Shown: piece by piece, positions 25,801 through 35,500 of the stretch
How the letters are laid out: each line of letters begins with the position of its first letter
Numbering within the stretch: position 1 is the stretch's first letter
Origin: Heliopora coerulea
Lineage: Eukaryota; Cnidaria; Anthozoa; Scleralcyonacea; Helioporidae
Direction: 5' to 3'
Assembly (NCBI GenBank): GCA_030142905.1
Contig: JASJOG010000097.1
Span: forward strand, 1,054,001-1,118,000
DNA: 64,000 nucleotides
Notes under the pieces: generated by a model
What the model saw: only the letters and a program-made list of their open reading frames with translations
Told to the model about the DNA's origin: nothing
Databases searched by the model: none
Program-made: the position numbers and the translations under genes

Positions 25801-27064
25801 TTCTGTACAATACTAAATTATAAAAACTACAGTAAGTCAAATACAGTTCATAGTGTATATTTAGCCAGACTGGGAAGTTTCTACCATGTGACAATGTTCT
25901 TAGTTTGCAGTGTTTTGGATCATAATCTTCTATACACAAAGAATCATGGAAATATTTTCTACTTCAGAACCGGGAAATGGAAGAAGTCTCAGGGATTCCA
26001 TTAAGTTGCTTTAATTATTTGCAGTTCCATTTACAGGCATGCTGTATAAGAGCCACATGAGGTGTTATCACCCCAACTTTTTGGTAAATTATTATATAAA
26101 ACAGAATGATGGCAGGGGAAACTGTGACATCCTCCCAACTAAAAAGGGTCATGACTCGTCATTGTTTATATGTACATTCTTACTGGATGAATTTGCACCT
26201 CAGTTTATTATTGTCATTTAAGCATTTTAAATAACTTGCCCCTGGAATGCCTTCATATCCCACATTACAGATATAAATGCAACATATAATGTACGAACAG
26301 AATCAGCCTCAGTTTGACATTGCTTCAGTTTCCAACTCAAGTGACAGCCTCCATAAATTAGTTTGTGATTAATAACGCACAGAATGCAAAACTGGTTGAG
26401 AATTTTGGCCAGTGGCTTCATGGGCAAGAGGATGGGTATGAAATAGATTTTCCACATATTTCACAAAATTTTCAGTCTAGTCATCCAGTTTTGCATTAAA
26501 GTTATTTTAAGTTAAAATGAGTCGAATTTAATCAAAATTCAACAATTATCCTTCTTCAGTAATTGATTATCTACATGCAACTGTACCTCTTTTCACTGCT
26601 GGCTTCACTTTTGTCTCAGCCTTTTCTTTTAACTTCTGGAGTGCTCTTTTCTGCAAATAACACAGGAATTAAATAAAGTTTACGAACCAATACGGAACAA
26701 AAAACTTAAAAAGATCTCTGCAATTTACAATATTGTACGACAATCTGGCACCATGTGATTAAACAAGTCTTTGATACTGACAAACGTACGTCAGTTAACG
26801 ACCTACAGTCGACTACTTATAATATAAAACTTAGCATATGAAAGGAAGGCCATTTGATTTTGACAACTATACTAAACTTAACACTACAAACAAACTACTG
26901 TAGCAAACAAGCAGCAATAAAATTAGTTAATAACGCAAATTCCATGGAACGATACACAACGTGCAACCAGTATAGATTACGTCACGGACCTTTTCTCTTA
27001 AGATCTTGTATCTTTCTAAAAGGTACTCTTCTTCTTCGGTTAAAGCTTCAGGAAACCGCGACAT
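16827..27064 (-). CDS. NELFE: NELF-E, negative elongation factor subunit E
   Basis: RNA-binding subunit of the NELF complex that holds RNA polymerase II in promoter-proximal pause. Exons (minus): 26990..27064, 26587..26650, 25485..25552, 24977..25051, 24318..24362, 23768..23808, 23132..23166, then 21193..21262, 17993..18023 (tentative), 17847..17901, 17221..17326, 16827..16906. The start MSRFPEALTEEEEYLLERY matches the NELF-E N terminus (PPGLSEEEEAL type). KRALQKLKEK and EDAKKKAEMLVASG follow the family, and ESFV-like NSFVRAGRSD lies mid-protein. The RRM reads GNTIFVRGYGLKED (RNP2), HGFVTFKTCEEAEKAID (RNP1) and MNGTMVSDVHIEVSLARKQ. The C terminus ends ELKTYEDNDFF. Phases agree except between 23132 and 21262, so at least one middle exon is missing from my model. 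The first donor (GTCCGT) is weak; an alternative GTAATC lies 9 nt downstream. The gene is divergent from BCL10. Confidence 0.88.
17575..17715 (+). mobile_element. tRNA-derived SINE, family A
   Basis: A clean copy: leader AACTTGCACCTTAGCTCACC, A box TAGCTCAATGGTTAGAGCG, B box GCGGGTTCGATCCCCGT, then CTCAGAAATCGTTTTTCTGAG. It lies in a NELFE intron, antisense to the gene. Confidence 0.75.
18828..18908. repeat. Foldback hairpin (TGAATTCATAATTAAGAAAT arms)
   Basis: The left arm TGAATTCATAATTAAGAAAT plus AATAAACGG pairs with CCGTTTATT plus ATTTCTTAATTATAAATTCA around a short loop. It is the first of a run of foldbacks in this NELFE intron. Confidence 0.75.
18950..19165. repeat. Short tandem/inverted repeat block (GGCCTCGTGATTTTC units)
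   Basis: Three related units of 'ACAA-AAAATC-CTCGG...GGCCTCGTGATTTTC' succeed each other, each itself partly palindromic, separated by CATTTGTAAAACA-like spacers. No ORF. Confidence 0.65.
19458..19523. repeat. Hairpin with ATATAATGCA arms
   Basis: GAATATAATGCAGGCAG and CTGCTTGCATTATAT are complementary around a GGCCGTAGGCC core. Confidence 0.65.
19591..19673. repeat. Hairpin with GCATTATATCAGCGAAT arms
   Basis: GCATTATATCAGCGAATACA and its complement ending ATTCGCTGATATAATGC enclose a second pair (AGCAAAAT / ATTTTGCT). The terminal GCATTATAT is shared with the hairpin at 19458-19523. Confidence 0.7.
19982..20325. mobile_element. Long foldback MITE, ~170-bp arms
   Basis: Two ~168-bp arms, complementary with only scattered differences, meet around an 8-nt spacer (TCATCAAC at about 20151). 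The outer ends (AATTCCGAAAAACAATGACA, ACCCAAGATATGAGT) recur in the shorter element at 35362-35490, so it is a family. It lies in a NELFE intron; the ORFs on both strands are mirror images. Confidence 0.85.
20474..21180. repeat. Inverted repeat pair with ~140-bp arms
   Basis: The arm at about 20480-20625 (GTGAACTCAATTTCCATACC, AAGATGGCCGCCCATGGAGG) is present inverted at about 21035-21175, separated by about 410 bases. The outer arm stops just short of the NELFE RRM exon at 21193. The matching KMAAHGG peptides on both strands are a by-product. Confidence 0.75.
21694..21745. repeat. Perfect hairpin, 21-bp arms
   Basis: CGACCTGACGCACGAATTCAA, a 6-nt loop, then its exact complement. Flanking GTCGC/GCGAC motifs recur out to about 21980. 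NELFE intron. Confidence 0.8.
22020..22305. repeat. Clustered palindromes of the TTTCACATGTGAAA type
   Basis: About a dozen exact or near copies of the palindrome TTTCACATGTGAAA and its variants (TTTCATATATGAAA, TTCATATGTGAAA) occur at irregular spacings of roughly 20-30 bases. One isolated relative lies near 54750. No ORF; in a NELFE intron. Confidence 0.75.
22528..22848. mobile_element. Penelope-like element remnant
   Basis: Bounded by AGCAGATAGCTTTTATTAAA (about 22531) and its inverse TTTTAATAAAAGCTATCTGC (about 22826). Inside is GCTGACGTTTCGTTACTAAA...TCTTCAGAGCGAAACG, the foldback tail style seen at Penelope-like element ends. No reverse transcriptase remains. It lies in a NELFE intron. 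Confidence 0.4.
23395..24062 (+). mobile_element. Probable non-LTR retrotransposon 3' end
   Basis: The stretch ends ACAAATAAAGGCACTTTACC with a short TTTACC repeat, the style of CR1/L2-type LINE tails. A 72-codon frame at 23399-23617 may be its degraded ORF end. Note that one NELFE exon (23768..23808, minus) falls inside, so either the element is composite or the boundaries are narrower (tail only, about 23940-24062). Confidence 0.3.
24083..24175. repeat. Palindromic ATTAAGGGGCA...TGCCC element
   Basis: Degenerate copy of the TTAACCCATTAAGGGGCA family; core TCTGGCTAATGCAGGATAATTT... followed by TCATCAAGGGGATGAGCCC. Confidence 0.5.
25110..25420. mobile_element. Head-to-head pair of tRNA-derived SINEs, family B
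   Basis: The left copy (minus, about 25130-25275) and right copy (plus, about 25276-25410) each carry tRNA-like A and B boxes (AGCTCAACAGGTAGAGTGGC; GTGCAAGTTCAAATCCTAC) and a tail with AGTCAACATTTTTCAGTTGA and CAGTGTCAGATTATCATGA. They form an inverted repeat in a NELFE intron. A third copy is at about 48145-48275. Confidence 0.75.
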
Positions 27065-27281
27065 GTTGGAAACAGCGATACAAACACAATATTCAGCGGC
27101 TGAGGTTTTTGTGTCGTCCCAGTTATCCCAAGCTATCAATAATAATCAACGCTCATTGACCGATAACTTCGAATTTTAAGTCGAAACTGTGCAACATCCG
27201 GTTCAAGTTCACCAAACATTCGAAACTGAAATCAGAATAGAAACATCGGAGTTCCTGCATAATTCTTTGTCACAGCTCGAA
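27065..27281. promoter_or_regulatory. Bidirectional promoter NELFE/BCL10
   Basis: Only 217 bases lie between the two start codons, so the 5' UTRs and both promoters are compressed here. No TATA box seen. Confidence 0.6.
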
Positions 27282-29495
27282 ATGGCTGACGGAGAAGCTA
27301 ACGTATTTTCGACAACGAAGCAAGAGGTACAGTATTATGGTTGACTTTGTCGATTTTTACAGTCAAATATTAAGTTGGTGAAAGTCGTTCCAGGCCAAGA
27401 CGGTGAAATGGTAGGAGAAGTTATACTTAAATTTAAAAATAACGAGAAGTGCCGCGTTAGCAAATAGAAGCAAGAGCAGGAGACGAGCTCTTCACTGTCT
27501 TCTTTGCTGAGAGCTAAGTTTTATTTTTTAATTGTGATTCCCCCTTTCAACTTTGGTTTAAAAATTCTTGACAAGGTATTTATGAGACCAGATGATTTTG
27601 TTTATTTTGAGGCGGTTCCACAACATGTTTATAGACGCTGGTTATACATTAATTCATTTGAAGTTAACTCTTCATGAATCCCAACTGATCTCTAACTAAT
27701 CTCCAGCCTTTATATCATGATATAGGAGTTGTAAATATTGCTACCAATCTGGTTTTGTCAGTGATGGAGTTAGCTAGGCCATGTCAAAGAAATGGGTGAA
27801 CCCCAAGGAATGACTCCGTTTTGCCACCTGAAAATTTTGAAGTTTCCAGTGTTATGACAAATACTGTAATTCATCTAATATAAAGTAACCTGTGGTGCTC
27901 CCATCACTATTCATTGGTTCCAGTGGTACTAGAAAGGGCATGAGAAGACAGATTAGACCTAGATTTCTAAAATATTAATTAGTTACTTGATTGGCTTAAT
28001 CTATTACTTTTCAGAAACATATTTTCTGTATTTCCTATTAATATACTTTTTAACCCATTAAGGGGCAAGGGCAGACTTTAATATAATTTTACTCTGGCTA
28101 TAAATGCTATACAATTTTACTCATCAAAAGGATGAACCTTGCCCCCTAATGAGTTAACAGCCATTTCTTTAACTTATTAAGGGGAAAGAGTACACTTTAA
28201 TATTTTACTCTGGTTGACACCAGATGATTTTACTTGTCAAAAAGATGAGTCCTGCCCCTTAATGGGTTAATGTCTGGAGAGAGTTATTTCACAAATAATC
28301 ACATCAGATTTCGGATACTTATTTACTTGATTAAAATTGATAACATTGTTTAAGATAACATTTTTTTTTTTAAAAAAATTGAAGTTAATTAATGAAATTG
28401 ATTTTGTCTGTTTAAAAAATTGCCATAAGCTTTACCTAATTGTGCAAAAAAATTCCCATTGTTATTAGGGACACCACAAATTTCCCAGATCTGGGAAAAT
28501 TTTCTGGAAATTCTTTGAAATTTATAATGAGGTACATGTAGTGCAGATCTCTAGAAACCTATACCCAGACAAGTGACTTTTATTTCTTCACCCTAAGAGT
28601 GAAGGGTGCCTCAAAGTTAATTGATTTGACCATAACAGGGCCTAAATAATCCCTAGCTTTAACCCAAACCCAAATATTAATTAAATTTGATTTCCCAATC
28701 CACTAATCAACACCTTTAATTCTCTAGATTCTTGAAGATTTAAGGGAGAAACTTGTCAAAGACTTACAACCAGAAAAACTGTTTGCCTTTTTAAGATCTA
28801 AGAGAGTTCTTGATGAGGATGATTGTGAAGACATCAATGCTGAACGAACTCGGAGAAAGAAAGTAGAGACATTTCTTGATATACTGGCAAAAAAAGGTCA
28901 AACTGGATTTGATTACTTCTGTGAAGCATTTGTTGTATCTGGAAAGACACAACTTCACTTGCTTAATCAAATATTGGATGCATTTGAAACAAAAATCTAT
29001 GGTAATGAAGGTATGCCACTGATACAGCCATTCAAAACATTTAAAATGACACAAGATATTACAGAGTTCACTTGATTATGATTAAACCATTCTTGCTTGA
29101 CACAATCTTTATGAAACCCATTGAGGGATGGACCTCCAGCTCTGCCAAGTATAATCATCTGCTGTTTGCCAGTTTGGAGTGAAATTCTAAAGTACATCCT
29201 TGCCCTTTGGGCTGTTTAGTGGTTAAACAAGCAGGTAGTTAATCCATTAAGAAGCAGATCTGCCACTCTGCAGAATAATATCATCTGGCATTTGTATTAA
29301 CTTGGTTAACTGCCAACTTGTTTTGTTTTTTTTTTAGTTGAACCATTGCCATTGGTGGGAGTTGAACATGAATTTATAAACACAGAATTACTGAACCATA
29401 GTTTACCAAGGCCTGGTGAACCAGGTGCCCCTTGCTTGCCAAGTGCTATTGGCTTCGTAAATGATCCAAGCACTCTTTTAGAAATCACAGGTAGG

Positions 29496-29527
<32 letters not shown>

Positions 29528-32500
29528 TAAAATTACATAGTGAATTGAAGTAATTCTAGTTTGTAGTAAATTGATTTTGTCCTTGCCAAGTTGGATTTGG
29601 TTACCAAACTGACTTGTCCTCACCACATTGACTTGAGGGAAGTTTCCCAATATGCTGGACACCCATTGATGGGGAGTCTGAAGACCTATGGTTTGACGTC
29701 ACTTTTGGAGAAGGCAAAACTCTTTCATTCTGTTGGGGATTTGGCTATATGCATTTGTTATTCAATGATGCACTTGCCAACTTAGAGATTTTTGCTTTGG
29801 GAACCAACTGCTCATAATAGATGCCTTTTCCTTTGTCCTTTTATACTGTTGGAACAAGTATTAGACCTGAAAAACCCTAAATGACCTGTTCATTCTAGAC
29901 TGTATACAGGGGGTGTAATCAGGATTTTGATAAGTGGAGGTTGAATGGCACTGAGGAGTGGTCCTCAAGGGGAACTTTGGCCTTGCCATCCCAGGAAATT
30001 TTGAAATTTAAAATCACTAGAAGCCATCTTCGGTGTTCAGGTGATACAAATGAGAGTGCTTCGTGGGTGTTAGATTCAAGAGAGTATTTAATCTTTCTCC
30101 AATGATTTTTTAGGTTATTTGAACGTTAAAAATTGTCGTATTGTTTGATGTTGTAATTCATTATCTCGGTAAAAGGCAGTCAGAAAGCCTTTCCATGTTT
30201 TTATGACAATGTCGGCGCTTAAGACAGAGACCGCGGAGCTGGGAAAGGGGGCTGAGGGCCTGTAGCCCCCACTTTTTTCCAAGTATAACGTCGACACAAC
30301 TACGTTTCAGAACTCTTGTGAAATGTCTAGGGGAAGCATGCAAAATGCGATATTTTTTATCTCAAGCCCCTCACTCAAAATTCTGCTTCGCTGCCTCTGT
30401 AAAACACGGAGTGCTTCGGGCTAAATTTAACGGGAAAACGCCAGTCGACCATCTAAAATTGTTTGGAAACGCTTGTCAGAAAGAAAACGAACATCCTGAG
30501 TTTAACACAAGTCATTCACTTCACGGACACCGAATCCAAAGTACTTCGTTTGCTGGTGTCGGCATTACCGCTGTCGTAAAGTTCCAGAGGAATGCATGTA
30601 GTAGTCTCAAAGATGTGTTCATGTGATATGGAACTAATGATGTACCATCAAATCCGAAAATTGTCTAATTTTCTTGTATGTTTATAGCAAAATTTTTGCT
30701 TGATTTATGTTGCTTCCTCGATCTAATCATCGTCATCACCGTCTTCGTCCTCATTACAGTCAAGCTGAACTTTGACGTCGTCTGACCTTCTATCATCAAT
30801 ATCTCATAATGAGGAATGCCCTCAATACTGACTCTATCGTTCTTAGTTCCGTCAAGAGCTACCAAAATACCGCTCTTTTGACAGCTTCTGATGATGACAT
30901 ATCTGCTGTTGTTTATTTAATGCGATACAACGTCTACCCACTTGGCCCAGAGTACACTTCTCCCCATGCACTCAGTTTGCCTTCTGTATATAGTTGTATG
31001 TCTTCAGTGATGTGGTCTTCAAGGTGGGCTTATATCTGGAGGAGGACTTTTAACCACAAGGAAATTTGCATTAGCAATCTGGTGGGCTTATAACCGGGGC
31101 ACTTATGAGCGAGATTTTACGGCATTTATAATCTGTTCTGAATAGTTGTTCCAGCAGGTACATCATATTTTAGAAGCACACATTTTTGAAAGTAAAGTAA
31201 CTCCGGTCACAATATGGTATGTTTTATTAGGAATTCAATTAAGTTGAAATGCATGGAGTACATTTGGTTAGTAAAATGAAACTGCAGCTTATTCTTCGAC
31301 AATCCTGTGAGAAGGGGGTTTAGACAGTTTTGTCACTGCTTTGTAGCTTGTTTCAGATTTCGTGTTGCTACGAGGCGCGGAAGTTTACAGAAAACAAATC
31401 AGGTCCCGGTTGGTCAAAACTAAATTTGTTTGACGCTGGATTAGTGGAAGTTTCGTGAATTTTTTAAAAAAATTTTTCGAAAGATTTGAAATTTTCAATT
31501 ACAGACTCTGGGAGTATTCAAAAAAGTTTTTTGAGGTGAACCTTTAGCTTTACTAGACTACAAAAATTCACCGAAGTAAATAACACTGTAATTGGAAATT
31601 CAGGATTTATTCTGGTCATCCGTTGAATAACCAGTCCCATGATACACAAATAAGGGTGATTAAAATAGTTTAATTCCATTATACTAGTGCAATTTGGATT
31701 TACACAGAATTTCAGGAATTATTGATTCACAGGAGATTTACCTATGTCCCGAACGAAAAGACGTTTTCAGATATTTATGTAATATTTCAAACACGAGTTG
31801 GTGTTCTTCCTTCGATTTCTAAATACAGAGAAACGAGTTTAAAAACGAGGCGAAGCCGAGATTTTTTAACGAGTTTCGAGGTATTTAGAAATCGTAGAAA
31901 GGACACTTAACGAGTGTTTGAAATCACTTCTCAAACGAACCACTATTTTAGGAGAAAATCCAGCTGAAAGTTAGCAAAATTCAGCTGTAATCTTCATCCG
32001 ATTTCTAAATACTGATTAATTATGTATTTCTTCTGTTTTTGATTTATGAATTATTAATGAATTTCTAAAGAATTGTTTGGTGAATTACCCTGTATCTGGT
32101 GCACTGAGCTTAACCCTTACGTGCACGATTTTTTTTTCTTTTTTTCTTTGTTCTCTGTTGTTTTTTGCCTTGTCCTTTCATTTTTTTCGTTGCTGTGATT
32201 TGTGGTGATACAACAAACGTATGACCTGGCATGATTACGCGCATGTTACTTCCTTCGAGTCTTTCAAACCTAATGATGTCTGAAGCAGCGTTACTGCGAC
32301 TGGAACCGGGACGCCATCGAAGCAAGAGTTCGAAAAGCCATTCAGCAGCAAACTTTAAGAATCCCCACAATCTACAATCTCTTAGAATAGCAAGTACTCC
32401 CTGATTTCCTTCTTCTTTTCTCCGCTCTATATCCTCTTCGGTTGCTCTCCTTTCTTCCAAATAGTGATTCATTAAATAATTTATCAGCTTCTCTTCGGAT

Positions 32501-35500
32501 TGTCTCATTTCTTCCAAATAGTGAGTCATTACGTAATTTATCAGCTCCTCTTCGGTTGGTCTCATTTCTTCCAAATAGTGAATCAGTGGTTTTCCACTGA
32601 CAAGATACTCTTCATAAGCATTCAACCATTCTTCTCCTTTGTTGAAGATGCGGAAAATCTCGATGTCATTTTTCCAGCACAACGGATGGTAATAACATAT
32701 TCTTAGAAGTCCATCTTTCGGTTGCCACGTGTGAGTCTCATGACCAGCTGACCAATTTGGCATCGGCTCTAAGGACTCGCACACCACCAGGTCTGGCATT
32801 TTCTCCGGATAGCCTTCTGTAATACAAACACGAAGTCGGTAAACATGGCCGTTGTCGAACTTCACTTCGCGTTCGAAACATTGCTCCCCATGTATCTCAA
32901 GGATTGGAAATTTTTCGCCGTAGAAGTACCTTTCGAGGAAATCCTTCTCTTGTTCCAAACGAGACCAAACATATGACGTTTCTGCCATCTGCCGTGTACC
33001 AAGGACCTTCCTGAAATATAACTTGAGCGATATTAGAGCTCACAAGAATGACGTCTGGTTTTATTGACGTTCACAGCTGCATGCGAAGGGTTTTCCCCTG
33101 ACCTAACAGGTGTTGTTCAATACTAATGACGTAATTGAGATATATAATATCCCCCAAATGAATAATCACGAGAAAAACAAGAAGGAAATCGGGAAACAAC
33201 AACACAGAATTGAGACATTTTTCGACTTGTTTTTCCCACGAAATAACGGATTTGTGTGAGTGCACGTATCATCTGAAAACAACTGCTTTTCAATTGTGCC
33301 CTCTCTTTTATTCTTTTTTCCGGACTGGCTTATGTTCAGGCGCCAAATAAAGCAATAAGTTCGATCATAGCGAAAGAGCGGGAGATTTTCAAGGGGATTG
33401 TCGTTTCGTCAACACATTAAGATTGGAAATTTTTCGCCGTAAAAGTACCTTTCAATGTAGTTCTTCTCTTCTTCCAATCGAGACCGAACTTCTGAGCTTT
33501 CTGCTATCTGTTGTGTAACAAGAACCTTCCAAAAATCAAACGTAAACGGTATTAAAACTTTAGAGGTCGACGACTCTTCTTCCAAGCGAGTCCAAACTTC
33601 TAATTTTTCTGCCATCTGTCGTATGCCGAGAACGTTCCGAAAGTGAAACGTAAACAATATGAAGGCTGTAAAGAACTACGATTTGGTTTTATTATCAAAC
33701 ACAGCTGGATGTAAAGGATTTTCCCTTGACCTGCTGAATGTTTTTAAACGCAAATGACGTAGTGGGATATATAAAATTCCCCAAACATTAATTATTCAGG
33801 AAGGAAACAAAAAGGAAATCAGGAAGTATCAACACAAAATTTCGACATATTTCGTCTTGTTTTTCCCACGAAATAACGGATTTGTGCGAGTACACGTGTC
33901 ATCTCATAACGACTTCTTTTCAATATTGTGTTTCCTCTTATTTTTATCCCGAACTGGCTTATTTTCAGGCACCAAATAAAGCAATAAGTTCGATCATAGC
34001 GAAAGAACGTACTGCGCGGGGGATTTTCAAGGGGATTGTCGTTTCGTCAACACATCGGCATGCATTCGCTTCGCCAGCATATATTTTATTGTACGCAATT
34101 TGTGACATGAAGTCTGCCTCGGACCAGTATAACCATTTAGCCCTCGATCTGGGCTTGGGTTTACCGTTTCCTGGTGGGACCTTTCCCCTATACGAGCAAA
34201 ATTATATGGCGTTAGCCCAAGTAGAATATTAGAAGACTGGCACCATCGAGGTAGAGTTAGGCAGATTATCAGTCTGTTACTTAATTACAGCAAAATAAAT
34301 ATAAACAATAAATCATTATAAATAAATAATAAACATAAACAATAAATAAATATAAACGGACTTATGTTTGAGTTCCAACACTGTTGATCGAGTAATCGTT
34401 TTTTCTTCCCAGCAGCCTTTTGTATTGTTGCTCTGCATAAAGTACCCTTGTGGGTGTACATGTTTGAATCGTGATGAAATCAATGTTCTGCCCATCTTTA
34501 CTTCGTAATGAAGGAATGTATTCGTTAACCAGCTTTCCTAGATGTCTTTTCCCCAGTCTTTTTATACTGGGGTACAAGCGTCAGATCTGAAAAACTTTGA
34601 ACAACCTGTTCATTCTGGACTGTATACAGCGGAGACATTCAGGATTTCGATGAGGGGGGGGAGCTTAAATTGCGTAGAGAAGTGGTCCTCAAGGGGGGCT
34701 TGGACCTTGCCATCGCAGGAAATTTTGAAATTTAAAATTGCTAGAAGCCATCTTCGGTGTTCAGGCGATACAAATGAAAGCGATTCCTGGGTGTTAGATA
34801 CAAGAAAGTACTTATTACTCCGATGATATTTTAGATTATTTGAACGTTAAAGATGATCATATTGTTTAATAGAGTAATTTCGTATCTCAGAAAGTGACTG
34901 AGGAAAAGCATTTCCATGCTTAGACGACGACGCCGGCTCTTAAACCACGTAGTACTTGGGCTAAATTTAAGGAAAAACGTCAGCCAACCAACTACAATGC
35001 TGGCCAATAGTGACTGGGACAGCGTTGCAAATGACTTCCTACTAACCGTACAAAAGACGAAAGAGGGAATATCACTCGCTACTCCCCCTCTCCCCCCCTC
35101 CATCAATGTTGCTTCATTTCACCGCGTAAGATGATGCTGGCTGTGTCATATGCAAAGCGAAAAATTGACCAAAAACTCGCAACATTGAAGGGGGGAGTCA
35201 AAAGTGTTTTCATTTTAAAGTGTCGTCCCAGTATATTTGGCCAGGATTGTCTGTATATACATTTAAAAACATCTGTTGTATTTTCAGTCCAGCTGTGACT
35301 GGAAAATCTATTTTTAGTCATAATTCACTCGTAAACCATGACCAGCCGACAACTTCAAAAGTATAAAATAAAACATATTCCGAAGAATAATGTCATCTTG
35401 AAAACTCAAGATATGAGTCAATACAAGATATTGACTCATATCTTGAGTTTTCAAGATGACATCATTCTTCGGAATATGTTTTATTTTATTCACTCATAAC

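Larger units (their letters stand above)
29880..33410. repeat. Segmental duplication, unit 1
   Basis: Matches 34600-37855 in the same order and orientation: TGGTCCTCAAGGGG block (29970 / 34682), GAAAGAAAACGAACA block (30480 / 35835), TCTGTTCTGAATA block (31131 / 36069), TTTTTTGAGGTGA block (31525 / 36490), E2-like ORF (32110 / 36756) and its 5' flank (33060 / 37500). Identity is moderate in the 3' flank and near-complete over the ORF 5' half and upstream flank. It lies within BCL10 intron 3. Confidence 0.85.

Noticed and set aside
33071..33265. 64-residue protein identical in two places (also 37510..37704)
   Set aside because: Identity follows from the near-identical DNA of the duplicated flank; no sign of coding constraint, and the third diverged copy breaks the frame.
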